DNA from: Agapanthus africanus
Taxonomy: Eukaryota > Streptophyta > Magnoliopsida > Asparagales > Amaryllidaceae
Direction of reading: 5' to 3'
Assembly (NCBI GenBank): GCA_030015575.1
Contig: JASDDO010000016.1
Location: 66,275,396 to 66,339,395, forward strand
Length of the DNA: 64,000 bases
Each line of letters begins with the position of its first letter. Position 1 is the stretch's first letter. The notes under the pieces were generated by a model. It was not told the DNA's origin and made no database searches. It saw only the letters and a list, made by a program, of their open reading frames with translations. Below, piece after piece: positions 12,628-25,203 of this stretch. A program made the translations under genes and the position numbers.

Positions 12628-14827
12628 TGTTAGTTATATGTATGCCCTAGAGGCCATTACTATACATAGGTTGTATATTGTAGCGGATGTTTGGACATAT
12701 ATAGGGAGGACTTTCTTGCTCGATGTGATAGTATGCTATCTGGTTACTCTTTACCTTAACGTGTACACTGATTGTCTCTCTGTTACATGTTAGTAAAGCC
12801 CTTAGGATGTGTACTTGACTATCTGGACTATGATGCGGATCATACTAGTGGGGACATGGTAGTTCATAAGTACATTCTTCAAGGTCCCTAGTCGTGGATG
12901 TATCGAGACAGGGCATCGATATACCAGAGTAGACTAGCATATACCTTCTCGATCCATATAGATGGGTGATGGATGATCCCATATCCATTGGTGTTTGACA
13001 TCAGAGATGATATACGGGTGCTCAGTAGAGAATGGGTACACTGGACGGACTTGCCGAGAACTCCCAGATGGTATTATATCTTACGTCAGATGGCAGTTCT
13101 CTGGTGACACTGGTACAGGTTAGTCTGTAGACCCGAGATCGTCATAGAGTTTTGTGAGATTCCCACTGTGCTTTGATTTCCACCTTACCATGTCCAAGAG
13201 GGCATGCAAAACGGTGGTTTTTCGGTACAGTCCCGAGTCATATGAAGGAAATGAGCGATAGGAGGGGTTTCGTCTCTCCCGGTATTGGGGGTTGATGTTG
13301 CGCTATGCAAGATTGGCCATAACAGGGAAGTCCCTAGCCAGGGCTGGTTTAGAGATATACTGGTAAGTGTTACCAGTAGTATCTCGACCCGTTATGAGCC
13401 TCATATTGGCATAACTTATCGGTTATTGGGGTCTGACGTTTACCACCCCTAGACTTGATATGCGACATATCAGACGAGGAGACTGTACTGTACGGTAGTG
13501 TCACTGTCAGGATTTTTGCAGGAGTTGGACCGGGCTTGCTTGCTGATCTTCTGATCGCTCAATACCCGGGTAGCCGTTATATCCAGCTAGTACCGCTGAC
13601 GGCTTGTGGGTGCTTGATATGATCATCACCTACTGCCGGCGTATTGACGAGTCTTTAGAGTCCTACATAGAGGTTTTACTGGCTCAGGAAAAACGAAATA
13701 GGAGAGCATATGTGATATGTGCGTGACCGAGAATAATGCGTGTATGTGATACCGTATTCTATTCTCGCGATGTTTGTGTCGATCGGTTATATGCGATATA
13801 ACCAAGTTATCGAATCAAGGGTTGATTCGATAAGTCGATACATTGGATGTTAGTCGGTTATATGTGATATAACCGGATTATTAAGTCAAGTGTTCATTTA
13901 ATAGTTTAGTGTATAATTGTATATATGATATACTAATTTACATTAACTAACATTGGTTCACTTAAGCATTTGTTTTTCTCACTTATGCACAAGTTAATAT
14001 ATATGTGATATATATTTATTTGTGTTCTTTTTTGTATCATGGTTGTTGATACAAATATCATGGATGTATAAGACTTATACCATACTTATTATAGTATTAG
14101 GTTTTTATATTTAAAGTAATTCTAAAATTAGTGGATAATGAGTTCAAATGCATGAAGCTTCATGAAGCTTATGTTGCATTGACTTAGTCCACTAGTTTTG
14201 TTTTACTTAAGATATTAGTTAACCTAACCACTATAATTAGCCATGGTAATGTCTCTACATGAGTTAGTATATGATACTCACTCACCATGGTTAGCTCTCT
14301 CTCTCTCTTGATTAGTTTCATATTCATTTTGAGCTCATATTCTTCCTCCTTGATTTTCTTTCTAGGGTTTGAAAAAGAGAGAGAACCAAAGTGAGAAAAG
14401 TAATTCTAAAGTGTACCCATTTCCTATTTCATCATCCTCTACTAGACTAGCACTTTAGTTTAAGGTGTTTGCTTCACTAATTCTCTAGTTAGTGAAGTAG
14501 AAGCTTGAGTCCGTATTCTCTCGACGTAGATCATCTTCGGCCTCGAAGACTTCAAGCAATACTGTTGCAATTTTCTCATGGAGCCGTCCGAGAGTCCGGG
14601 AGTTCGATGATCGCAGCGAAGGGACTACTACAAGCAGCTTAAGAAGTGAAGGACTGATCTACAAAGGTTGTATTTCCTATTCACTTAGAGTTAAAGCGTT
14701 TAACTTGTTCGTTTTCGCCTAATAGTCTAGCAAAGATCTTGTTTAGGATTATTCGGCACGGCTAAAATTTTAATCCGGCATGGTTGATGCCTTGTAGAAC
14801 CATCTTAGAGTGCCTAGTAAACCTACA
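12628..14827 (+). repeat. 3' LTR of Copia I-1
   Basis: 2200 bp, from TGTTAGTTATATGTATGCCC to AAACCTACA. It shows the family I array of inverted repeats around 3-base centres most clearly: TGATATG/CATATCA at 13456-13472, CATAT/ATATG at 13707-13719, GGTTATAT/ATATAACC at 13785-13803, a 12-base arm pair at 13807-13833, CGGTTATAT/ATATAACCG at 13855-13875, GTATAT/ATATAC at 13919-13933 and a 9-base pair at 13996-14016. Confidence 0.92.
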
Positions 14828-14923
14828 CGAGGGAGAGATGCGGAAGAAATTCCCTCATCTCTTTGAAGGTGCGCTAGTTATATATTTTAAATTCGGGAAC
14901 GAATTTTCTTAAGGAGGGAAGAC
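14828..14923 (+). pseudogene. Last codons of RLG-1 pol and its purine tract
   Basis: Continues the Gypsy pol interrupted at 2206. The translated peptide includes MRKKFPHLF, a hallmark ending of chromovirus pol. A purine tract, AAGGAGGGAAGA, stands just before the LTR start at 14924. Confidence 0.85.
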
Positions 14924-15359
14924 TGTAACACCTGAGAATGCGTTTAATGACTAATTATATTTTAATATATGATTTTTAATAAAAAGTTTACCAAATTGAT
15001 TTTCAAATATTTTATGAAAATTAATAAACATTTTTTGAGAATTTTTCTAAGCTTGCACAAACATGTGCATGTAAACAAGGGTTAAAATTTGGGTTAAACC
15101 ATGTTTAGGCAACCATGGTGGTCTAACCCCTTTTGTTAAGCTAATTAGTTTTAATTAAGGTTTTTAGTTTTGAAAATTCAAATTAGTTTTGGTGTTGAAT
15201 TGTGTTGAGGGGAGAGAGGGCATGATGGAGGCACATGCAAACATTTAATGAGAGAGAGAGGATGGTGGCTCTAGGGTTGTGTCAAATCTTTTTGCTTCAT
15301 CCCTCAAACACTCACTTCACTCACATCTCTCCCTCTCACACTCACACACACTTGACCAG

Positions 15360-15660
15360 CATCAGCTACAGCAGCCTTGGCAACAACAACACATCATCAC
15401 AAACACAACAAGCAACAACCACATCAGCAGCTATAACAGCATCAGCCACAACAATATCATAAACAACAGCCACTACAACAACAATAGCTACAATAACAAC
15501 AACTACAGCAGCAGCAGAGGGGGGCAGCAGCAACTACAGCAACACCAGCAACAATACAACAACAACAAACTAACAACAGCAGCAGCAGCAGCCAGAACAG
15601 CACCAACAGCTCTAGGGGGCTGCAAACGGCAATAGCAGCAAATTGGGTGCACTCCAGCAA
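15360..15660 (+). repeat. CAA/CAG-rich low-complexity tract in the Gypsy LTR
   Basis: Degenerate ACA/CAG triplets. They give Gln/Asn/Ser/Thr-rich or Cys/Leu-rich frames on both strands, which are composition effects and not genes. Confidence 0.85.
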
Positions 15661-16102
15661 CTGCAGCAGCCCATTCCCTCTTCTTCTTCTCCTTCTACTT
15701 GTTTGTGTGGTTCCTAGGGGGTATAACTTCTAAACTCCTTCCTTGTTTGCTTAGTTTGTGTCGATATAGCTTCGATTAGCGATAATTATACGATTTTGTG
15801 CTTGTTTTGGTGATTTGTGTGAAGTTTTGTTTAAGTGATGTTAGTGTTGGGTAGACTAGCCTAAGTAAGTGTTGTTAGGGCCAAATTAACTTAAGTAAAC
15901 CCCAGATTACACTAAAATACATTCAGTTTCCATATTTGTGCTAAATTGACGTTTTTAAGGAAAATCTTAGCTTTTTAAAATCTGCTTTAGACCCAGTAAG
16001 TTCAGAATGAAATTGAGTGGACTGTAGCCTACTGGAGATGCCCTGACCAAACCACCAGAGCCCGACCCCACCACCCTAAGTTGAGGCCGCCGGAAATATC
16101 GT

Positions 16103-16125
16103 TCTGGCCGCAAATTGCGGCCAGA
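16103..16125 (+). other. GC-rich inverted repeat in the Gypsy LTR
   Basis: Perfect 9-base arms TCTGGCCGC and GCGGCCAGA around AAATT. It resembles the GC palindromes in the Copia leaders but lies within an LTR of another superfamily. Confidence 0.7.
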
Positions 16126-16455
16126 CTAGAGAGATGGGTCCCAGGGTTTTTAGGGTAGGTGTCTGCTACATTTTGTGGATCCATGGTATATATAGATTTG
16201 TAATATTTTTTACCTGGGTAAAATCTGGGACTGTATGTCGTTTTCTGGTATTTTTAGTTTGCGCGATACGCACGATACGCGAGAGGGTTCTGAGATTCAG
16301 CATATCGTGGCGTGTCGGGTTAAGTGTTAGGCGCGTACACACACGTTTCAGCGTATCGCACACACGCGCGTTAATTCGCGACGCGAGTTCTCATTTTGAT
16401 TCGATATTGCGTTTTGCGAGATTCTTGCTTATAATTGGATTCTTTGTGTAAATCC

Positions 16456-18661
16456 TTTTAGTTATATGTATGCCCTAGAGGCCATTACTGTACATAGGAT
16501 GTATATTGTAGTGGATGCTGGGACATATATAGGGAGGACTTTCTTGCTCGACATGATAGTATGCTATCTGGTTACTCTTTACCTTAACGTGTACACTGAT
16601 TGTCTCTCTGTTACATGTTGGTAAAGCCCTTAGGATGTGTACTTGACTACCTGGACTATGATGCGGATCATACTAGTGGGGACATGGTAGTCCATAAGTA
16701 CATCCTTCAAAGTCCCTAGTCGTGGGTGTATCGAGACGGGGCATCGATATACCAGAGTAGACTAGCGTATACCTTCTCGACCCATACAGATGGGCGATGG
16801 ATGATCCTATATCCATTGGTGTTTGACATCGGAGATGATATACGGGTGCTCAGTAGAGACTGGGTACACTGGACGGACTCGCCGAGAACTCCCAGATGGT
16901 ATTATACCTCACGTCAGATGGCAGTTCTTAGGTGACACTGGTACAGAGTAGTCTGTTGACCCGACATTGTCATAGAATCTTGTGTGGTTCCCACTGTGCT
17001 TTGATTTCCATCTTACCACATCCAAGAGGGCATGCAAAACGGTGGTTTTTGGGTACAGTCCCGAGTCACATGGAGGCAATGAGCGATAGGAGGGGATTCG
17101 TCTCTCCCGGTATAGGCGGTTGATGTTGCGCTGTGTTCGATTGGCTATAACAAGAAATCCCTGGCCAGGGTTGCAGAGATATACTGGTAAGTGTTACCAG
17201 TAGTTTCTCGAAGTGTTATAGACCTCATATCGACACGACTTATCGAGCTATTGGGGTCTGACGTTTACCACCCCTAGGCGAGGTATGCGACATATCAGAC
17301 GATCAGACTGGACTGTACGCTAGTGTTACTGTTGGATTCACTGGAGTGTGAGCGGGCTTGCTCGTCGATCTTCAGATCGCTCAATACCCGGGTGGCCGTT
17401 ACGTTTAGCAGACCGCTTGCGGCTTGTGGGTGCTTGATATGATCATCACCTGCTGCCGGCGTATTGACGAGTCTTTAGAGTCCTACACAGAGGTTTCCTG
17501 GCTCAAGCGAAACGAAATAGGAGCGCATATGAGATATGTGCGGGACCGAGAATAATGCGGGTATATGATACCGTATTTCATTCTCGCGATCAATGTGTCG
17601 AATGGTTGTATGCGATATAACCTAGTTATCGATTCAAGCGTTGATTCGATAAGCCGATACATTGTATACTAGTCGGTTGTGTGCGACATGACCGGATCAT
17701 TGAATCAAGTGTTGATTTAATGATTTAATGCATATTTATATATTTGATATATTACTTTGCATTAACTAGTATCGGTTCACTTTAAATGGATTTTCTCACT
17801 CGGATGTGCGCATTGCATATGCGATATGATATTGTGCACTTGTTTGTATCATGGTTGATGATGCATGCCTACTTGGTTAAGTGCAAAGATTTAAACCATG
17901 GTTAACTAAATGATTAGGGTTTTATTTTCTTAAATTATTCATTTATTCCTTTTTGGAAATTATTTTGCATAAGAAGAATTGGTGGCTTTCTTTTATTCTT
18001 TCATGAACTTTCATGAATGTTTGACTTTGTCACCAATTTTGTCTAATGCTTAACCCTAACCATTTCTTTTAACCATGATTGATTCTCTACACCTAACCAT
18101 GGTTCTATTATGATAAGTATTCATTTCTTTTCCAATTTTAAATAACTTATCATAACAATTAGCTTCTTCTTCTTCATCTTCTTCAAGGAAGAAAGCAAGC
18201 TCCATCAATGGTGATTGATGGAAATGAGTGAGAAATCCAAAACTAAAGTCTACCCACTTCCTATTTCTTCATCCTCTACCTCTTGCCAAGTAGTAGAGTG
18301 TGTTTCCTTCACAAGTTTTCATGGCTTGGTGAAGTCGGAGCTTGATTTAGCGATGCCTCGACGTAGATCATCTTCGGCATGGACATCGATGACCTAGCCC
18401 GTCCATTCTCCGATGAAGCCGACGCTAGAGCCCGGGACTTGTTATGGACAGCGAGGAGACTTCATTGCGGAGCTATGGAGGTGGACAAATGGATCTACAA
18501 AGGTTGTATTTCCGTATTCCCTTAGTTAATTGTTAACTAGTTCATTTATCGCCTAGATTTCTAGCAACGATCCGTAGTCGGGTCTCTCGGCACCCGTAAA
18601 ATTGTAAAATGGCATGTTCGATGCCTTGTGAGACCACTATAGGGTGCCTAGGAACCTTTCA
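16456..18661 (+). repeat. Solo family I Copia LTR in the Gypsy LTR
   Basis: About 2.2 kb, closely matching the I-2 LTR, ending CCTTTCA, and flanked by the perfect 5-bp duplication AATCC (16451-16455 and 18662-18666). No internal region is attached. It carries the same inverted-repeat array; for instance the GGTTGTGT/ACATGACC arms near 17676 stay paired through G-T pairs. Confidence 0.9.
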
Positions 18662-19142
18662 AATCCCAGATTCGCAGGCGGGTATGTCAGACGTCGCCAG
18701 GAAAGGGAAGTAGGTGGTCGGCTATACTTAGCACGCGACCAGGTGAGTAGATTTAACATCTACGGGGAAATCGCCCGTATGGCGTTAAGCGTCAGGGCGT
18801 AATAGGATATTTAGTCATGTGTGTTCATATAGATATACTAGTAGCATACTCTCTTGTTATATATAGAACAGGAAGTATAGAACACCGCACTGTCACTAAC
18901 GGTTCAAGTTGCACGAGCACGATTTATATGCTACACTCACACCGTTAGTGATTGCCATGACACTCACATTATAGGATTGCTAGAAATCATATATCATATT
19001 GATCCCGCTTTATTGACGTTGTCATGATTTGCCGCATATTAGCATATGTTATATTCCTACCATGCACACTATATACGCACTTTTGTGCATACATTCATTG
19101 ATATACCACTACCTGTGCACATGTACCCTTTATATTTCGTCT

Positions 19143-19148
<6 letters not shown>

Positions 19149-19210
<62 letters not shown>
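19149..19210 (+). repeat. (AT)31 microsatellite
   Basis: An uninterrupted AT dinucleotide tract of 62 bp. The Tyr-Ile frames across it are artefacts. Confidence 0.97.
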
Positions 19211-19212
<2 letters not shown>

Positions 19213-19580
19213 TGATATGTTTACCCTTGTGCCATATACATCACATATATTCATACTTGGGCACACATACACCACATATCCATAGTTGTGTCATATAGAT
19301 CACATATATTCATATTTAGGCACACATACATACATATCCATACTTGTGCCATATACATCACATATAGTCATACTTGGGCACACATACAGCATATATCCAT
19401 ACTTGTGCCATATACATCACATATATTCATACGTGGGCACACATACATCACATATCCATACTTGTGCCATATACATCACATATATTCATACTTGGGCACA
19501 CATACATCACATATCCATACTTGTGCCATATGCATCACATATATTCATACTTGGGCACATATACATCATATGTCCACATG
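19211..19580 (+). repeat. 59-bp tandem repeat array
   Basis: About six copies with a 58-59 bp period; clear unit starts CCATACTTGTG at 19338, 19397, 19456 and 19515. Each unit is a diverged dimer of about 30 plus 29 bp, sharing TACATCACATAT and CATACTTG. No unique spacers, so it is not CRISPR-like. The apparent His/Ile/Tyr-rich frames follow the repeat period. Confidence 0.93.
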
Positions 19581-20148
19581 AGGGAACATGTACATTGCTA
19601 CATTCACTTTGCGTACTTATCCTTTCGCACATCCATACCTATACACATATTCATATGTTACACACATGGATGACATTGACTTGATTTAAAAACTAAGGGA
19701 CCGCATGTGATATTTTCAAAACTGGATCTTTAAAAGAGCGGTTTTCCTTTTCTTTTACTCTTGGTGTCATACGACGCATTGCATGGATTTACGCATTAGA
19801 TTTGATTTATGTGATTTCTGGATTTGGGAACCGGAGTACTATTTTAAGAAAATACGCACTGTTTAAAAACCCGGTTTTCCTTGATATGATATTTCAGTGC
19901 GTCCACCATGTGTTTTCTCGGTGCTAGAGCGATATATGTGAACCCGAATCGAGGAGCAGGACGAGGCCGATTGCGGGTACATGGTGGACCCGGTATGGTA
20001 CCCCAGTGCGAGAACGGGTCGCTATGCAGTAGACGGTGTGCCTGGCAGAGGGACTACTACCTACAGGTGATTGGTTGGACCTGGCGGTTATCCGGAGGAT
20101 ACTGACCAGAGTCGATGGATGGATACGGGATGACTCGTACTGCCGGGT

Positions 20149-22361
20149 TGTTAGTTGTATGTATGCCCTAGAGGCCAGTATTGTACAGATGTTGTATATT
20201 ATATTGGATGCTTGGACATATATAGAGATGACTTTCTTGCTCGATATGATAGTATGCTATCTGGTTACTCTTTATCTTAATATGTACACTAGTCTCTTTA
20301 TACTGTCTTATAGTTACATGTTGGTAAAGCCCTTAGGATGTGTACTTGACTACCTGGACTATGATGCGGATCATACTAGTGGGGACATGGTAGTCCATAA
20401 GTACATCCTTCAAGGTCCCTAGTCGTGGGTGTATCGAGACGGGGCATCGATATACCAGTGTAGACTAGCGTATACGCTTCTCGACCCATGTGATGGGCGA
20501 TGGATGATCCCATATCCATTGATGTTTGACATCAGAGATGGTATACGGGTGCTCAGTGGAGACTGGGTACACTGGACGGACTCGCCGAGAACTCCCAGAT
20601 GGTATTATACCTCACGTCAGATGGCAGTTCTCAGGTGACACTTGTACAGGATAGTCTGTAGACCCGAGATCGTCATAGAGTCTTGTGTGATTCCCACTGT
20701 GCTTTGATCTCCACCTTACCACGTCCATAAGGGCGTGCAAAACGGTGGTCTTTGGGCACAGTCCCGAGTCACATGGAGGCAATGAGCGATAGGAGGGGTT
20801 TCGTCTCTCCCGGTATTGGGGGTTGATGTTGCGCAGTGCTCGATTGGCCGTAGCAGGGAAGTCCCTGGCCAGGGCTGATCAGAGATTTACTGGTAAGTGT
20901 TACCAGTAGTTTCTCGACCCGTTATGAGCCTCACATCGGCACGACTTATCGGTTATTGGGGTCTGACGTTTACCACCCCTAGATTTGATATGCGACATAT
21001 AAGACGAAGAGACCGGACTGTACGGTAAGTGTTACTGGTCGGATTCGCAGGAGTGTGAGCGGGCTAGCTCGTCGATCTTTTGATCGCTCAATACCCGGAT
21101 GGCCGTTACGTTTAGCAGACCGCTTGCGGCTTGTGGGTGCTTGATATGATCATCATCTGCTACCGGCGTATTGACGAGTCTTTAGAGTCCTACACCGAGG
21201 TTTCCTAGCTCAAGCGAAACGAAATAGGAGCGCATATGAGATATGTGCAGGACCGAGAATGATGTGTGTATGTGATACCTCATTTCATTCTCGCGATATA
21301 TGTTTCGATTGGTTATATTCGATATGACATAGTTGTCGAATCATTGATTCGACAAATCGATGCATAGAATACTAGTCGGTTATGTGCGACATGACCGGAT
21401 CATTGAATCAAGTGTTGATTTAATGATTTAATGTATAATTATATATATTTGATATATTACTTTGCATTAACTAGTATTGGTTCACTTTAAACGGATTTTT
21501 CTCACTTGATTCACATTGTATATGTGATATACTTTTGTACACATTTTTGTATCATGTTTGATGATACATGATCTTGTTGTTAAGTATAAAGAATTAAACC
21601 ATGGTTAAAAGTTGATTAGGGTTTTGCATTTTCATCTATTTATTTATTTATTTGTTTGAAAAGAATTATGATGAGAATGGTGGTTCTTTTTGTTTTAAGT
21701 TGAAGCTTCATGAAGCTTTGACTTTTGTAACCATCCTTATCTTCATGCTTAACCCTAACCCTCTTAAGTGACCATGGTTTATTCTCTACACTTAACCTAG
21801 GTTAGAACATGATAAGTTTTTGTTTTTATTATTCTTTTTAACAATACTTATCATATTCTTTCTTCTTGCTCTCCTTCTTCTTCAAGAGAGAAAACTAGTT
21901 GCCATCAATGGCAACATGAGCAAAAGTGAGTGAAATCCAAATCTAAAGTGTACCCACCTCCTATTTCTTCACCCTCTACCTCTTGCCAAGTTGTTTTGGG
22001 TGTTTACTTCACAAGTTTCACAAGTTTGTGAAGTCGGAGCTTGAACTAGTGCAACCTCGATGTAGATCGTCTTTGACACAAAGCCGACGACCTATTCCGT
22101 ACATTATTCCGATGAAGCCGACGAATGAGTCGAGGGTTCGTGATGGACAGCGAGGGCATGATCACGTGGAGCTAAGGAGGTGGAAATTCGGATCTACAAA
22201 GGTTGTAGCATCTAACCCATAGTTAAATAGTTAACTAGTTTTACGTTTCGCCTAAACATCTAGTCTAAAGATCCGTAGTCTAGGGTTTCTCGGCACAAAA
22301 ATTTTAAATTGGCATGTCCGATGCCTTGTGAGACCTTACTAGAGTGCCTAGGAACCTTTCA
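20149..22361 (+). repeat. 5' LTR of Copia I-2
   Basis: 2213 bp, TGTTAGTTGTATGTATGCCC to CCTTTCA. An 87-residue frame beginning MYALEAS at the LTR start recurs in most family I LTRs, but this follows from LTR identity and is not treated as a gene. Confidence 0.95.
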
Positions 22362-22362
22362 C

Positions 22363-22375
22363 TGGTATCAGAGCC
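22363..22375 (+). promoter_or_regulatory. Primer-binding site of Copia I-2
   Basis: TGGTATCAGAGCC, complementary to the 3' end of initiator-Met tRNA, one base after the LTR. Confidence 0.92.
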
Positions 22376-22558
22376 TAGCTAGAGCCTTAGGCGAAGTCCC
22401 GACGGAATTTGAAGTCCGAACGAACCCGAAACCCCGAATCAAACTTGCTCTCTGTCCAGATTTTAAAATTGTGGATTTTTCAAGATTAAAAATATCCAGA
22501 AAATCAAGCAGGGTTTTCTAGGAATTACTGTAAAATTCGTGGACCTGATTCAACTTTA

Positions 22559-22610
22559 CCACCGCGCTTCCGCGGCACGAGCATGGCTCGTACGGCGGAA
22601 GAGCGGCCGG
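22559..22610 (+). other. GC-rich double palindrome in the leader of I-2
   Basis: CCGCGC-TT-CCGCGG, a CGAGC-ATG-GCTCG hairpin, then GGCGGAAGAGCGGCC. It lies about 190 nt after the primer-binding site, as in the other Copias here. Confidence 0.7.
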
Positions 22611-24465
22611 TTTGTCGTTTTGTGAAGTGTTGGTTGCACAGTAACTCCTATTTAACAGTACTGGTTTTCCTGGGTATTTTTAATATTTTTTCAAGAGTTG
22701 AATTTTTCTGGGTTGTTTTGGGGATTCGGTATTTCGATCGGATTATCAAATTTCGTCTTTTGTGTTTTTCCGGATAACTTATAGAATATGTTAAAAAGTT
22801 CGACCGGATATAAATACCCAACTTTTCCCCTGTCGGGAAATTTCCAAGTGTTGGATTTTTCCGTAGTTTAACGACGTTCTAAGTAGTGCAAGTAACGCGA
22901 TGGACCCTCTAGAAGACAACAAACCTTAACTCGATTATGTGATCGTCTTGAACTGCCCTTTGAACCTTCGGGTTTGGGGCAGTACGGCGTGCCACATGTG
23001 AGGCGTTGGCTTGACCCTTCTACGGCTGGACCGTTGGTACTGAGGCACGAACTGAATGTTGCTAGACTTATTTCATGTGTTGGACTGTATCGGGAAAACT
23101 TGGGTATTCGACTGTTCGATCGGAAAGTTTAACATTATCTGTTTATCTGGAATGTGATACAATAATTGGAATTCACAAACAGTTATGAGATAACTGGATG
23201 AATGTTATAAATTTAGCACTTTAGTCCCATCTGATATTGAAAAGAGCTTTCGATAATGAGACTAAAATGCGGGATTTATATCTGTTAGGCATGTGATGTC
23301 TAAAGGAGTTGCGGATTCCAATTGTTGTAGTTTTACACTTTCTTTTCTGTGACCGTAAGTGTAGTATGTTCATATCGCCGGTTTCGTTGCTATACGTCAA
23401 CGACAATTGGGGTATGCACACTTACTTACGTTGATGACATGTGATGTTATGTGTTGCTGGATATATTATATTGGATCGTCGTATTCGAATAGCCGGGGGT
23501 TTTTATGTGAGATGAGTGTTTTTCATTTTCATTCATGTAAAAACTTGTATGTAATATTCTTTTATTTGGGGCACTTCCAGGTAGCGGAAGTTGTCACCTT
23601 TTGTATATTATTTACTTTTCCGCATTAGGATAGACCCAAGGAGGGGAGCACAAGTAACCGGGTTCTGGGGTCCAGTGGGAGACCAACTCGAGGAGTCGAG
23701 TCCGGGTCTCCTAACCCTAGAATTGGCAGGGTTGCTTGCCGCTCTCGTAGGGGTCTAGGGGTGTGGGATTGGCTATTCGTTATGACCGTGGAATCCATGT
23801 TTTATACTGGCTCGTATTGAAAACACGGACGTCCTAGTATATCCAATATTTCATATGATTATTCTGCTGCGATATCTGTGATGGATTTAGTATATGATAT
23901 ATATGATATATTATATAGACGTTACTTATGTTTTACACCCGCGCTAGCCCTGTCCTGCTCTGTCGTTAGTTACCTAACCTAACGGTGCATGAGGGGACAT
24001 CGAGGCGAATGCGGATGGCATAAGTGTACGTCATATCTATCTGTGATGTTTAGGTACTTAAATGATGGGACTTCATTAATGTGATTAATGAAAGATAAGA
24101 AACCTAAGATGTTGTGGAATCGAATTTTAAAATAAAAAGGTAGCTAAAGTTTTTGCTTTGCACAGCGGTATATATGATATACCCCGCACCTTATTCGATG
24201 AGGAAAGGACCGAGATCCCTTCACCGGGAATGACTCCTTTAGCAATAACTGGCAGATGCTACACACTCGGTTTGCTTTTGACTGCTTTTGGGTTTTTGCT
24301 TTGCACAGCGATATATATGATATATCCCACACCTCATTCGACGAGGAAAGGACCGAGATCCCTTCGCCGGGAGTGACTCCTTTAGCAAAACTAGAAAAGC
24401 CTCAAAATCACTCCATTTCAAAACTTCATTTGATTCTACAACGATATCAAGTTCAATACGCTCAT

Positions 24466-24735
24466 GGTTTTATGAAAACCTGCGTAGCCCTCCGTCATTT
24501 CAGATAAGTGCTAGCTAGTATTCGTGCTACGTTTGTTGACTATGTTAAGGCGTAGTGTGCGGTAGCTAAGCAGTATTTATCTGCTTATGCATATGATGCA
24601 GATTGGATTAGGGTAGTCGTGCGACTTTGTTGACTATGTTAAGGGTCGTGCGGGTGGGTTTAATTCAATCAGGAAATGACGGGTTGAACTTGACTAGCAC
24701 TTGTGATTTGTTGACTATGTTAAGGTCATATAGAT
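24466..24735 (+). other. Hairpin module in the leader of I-2
   Basis: Lead hairpin GGTTTT/AAAACC (24466-24480), then three copies of the core TTTGTTGACTATGTTAAGG near 24532, 24626 and 24707. The outer stems are CTACG/CGTAG for copy 1, GTGCGAC/GTCGTGC for copy 2 (all pairs including G-T) and TGTGA/TCATA for copy 3. The core differs from I-1 (CTATGTTAAGG versus CCTTGTCAAGG) in the same way in all three copies. Confidence 0.75.
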
Positions 24736-25203
24736 GCTAGGGGCAAAATATTATCGGGAATTTCAAGTGTTGAAATTTGCAATGAGATTGCATACCTTCT
24801 ATGAGATAGTTGGATCCCGATACCCACTGCGAGTAAGAGTTACTCATGGGAGAGTTTTACACATTGCAATTAGCTGATCAAGTAGGTGTCTAGAAAGGTG
24901 TTAACGAGGTTACGCCTCTGGGAAAATGAGGTTTACATTAATTAGGTTCGTGCGAAAGCACGGGGACCTCCCTCAAAGTACCGACACTGGCTTGGCTGAA
25001 AGATTGGCGAACTTGTAGTGTGTAATTAATCCCGGCTAGTCTTTCCTTTTAGGGTTTGGAGGAAGATTTGATAAAAAGCAGTGGGAGCCATCCTGATTAG
25101 ATAAGATAATAACCAATCTGATCTTGCACGAGCATACGCTAAAGTGTTTTCTTCCCTCTCTCTCCAGGTAGCGACCAGTTCATGCCTTAATCAAGATAAT
25201 AAA

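Larger units (their letters stand above)
2206..14827 (+). mobile_element. Copia element I-1 (family I), old and broken
   Basis: A complete-length family I Copia relic. Its 5' LTR is 2206-6632 (containing a solo LTR), the primer-binding site is at 6634, a leader of about 3 kb follows, then a decayed pol, a purine tract at 12615-12627 and the 3' LTR at 12628-14827. The flanking five bases, CAAGG before and CGAGG after, are a near-perfect target duplication in Gypsy pol. The two LTRs differ by a few percent by eye, concentrated in their first kilobase, so it is clearly older than I-2. No recognisable Gag domain lies between leader and protease region. Confidence 0.9.
14924..16455 (+). repeat. 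3' LTR of RLG-1, first piece
   Basis: Starts TGTAACACCTGAG. It includes a low-complexity CAA/CAG tract (15360-15660) and a GC-rich inverted repeat TCTGGCCGC/GCGGCCAGA at 16103-16125. It stops at AATCC (16451-16455), duplicated after the solo LTR at 18662-18666. Confidence 0.85.
18662..20148 (+). repeat. 3' LTR of RLG-1, middle piece
   Basis: Continues the Gypsy LTR between the solo LTR and Copia I-2. It contains a long AT dinucleotide tract and a 59-bp tandem array. CCGGG at its end (20143-20147) recurs after I-2 at 40817-40821. Confidence 0.8.
22376..25203 (+). other. Long structured leader of Copia I-2
   Basis: About 2.8 kb with no supportable gene, colinear with the I-1 leader. Landmarks: GC double palindrome with central CGAGC/GCTCG hairpin (22562-22610); CGTTAG/CTAACG hairpin (23964-23984); a tandem duplicate of about 145 bp starting TTTTTGCTTTGCACAGCG (24150 and 24294); GGTTTT/AAAACC hairpin (24466-24480); three TTGAC-type hairpins (24520-24735); GAAA tetraloop hairpin (24948-24963); CT-rich tract ending CAG at 25167 before the ATG at 25204. 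Confidence 0.75.

Noticed and set aside
15279-15660. Gln/Asn/Ser-rich and Cys-rich frames
   Set aside because: Both strands are open only because of CAA/CAG triplet composition within a Gypsy LTR.
19211-19580. Regular repeats resembling a CRISPR array
   Set aside because: No unique spacers; units are directly adjacent, and the setting is a plant retroelement.
19046-19684. Frames rich in Tyr/Ile/His
   Set aside because: They are products of the AT tract and the 59-bp tandem array.
20159-20422. Conserved frame MYALEAS... at the start of family I LTRs (also near 2220, 2746 and 38614)
   Set aside because: Its recurrence follows from LTR identity, it starts within a few bases of the LTR end where U3 is normally untranscribed, and its length varies between copies.
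22363-22375. tRNA-like word TGGTATCAGAGCC
   Set aside because: It is a primer-binding site complementary to a tRNA end, not part of a tRNA gene.
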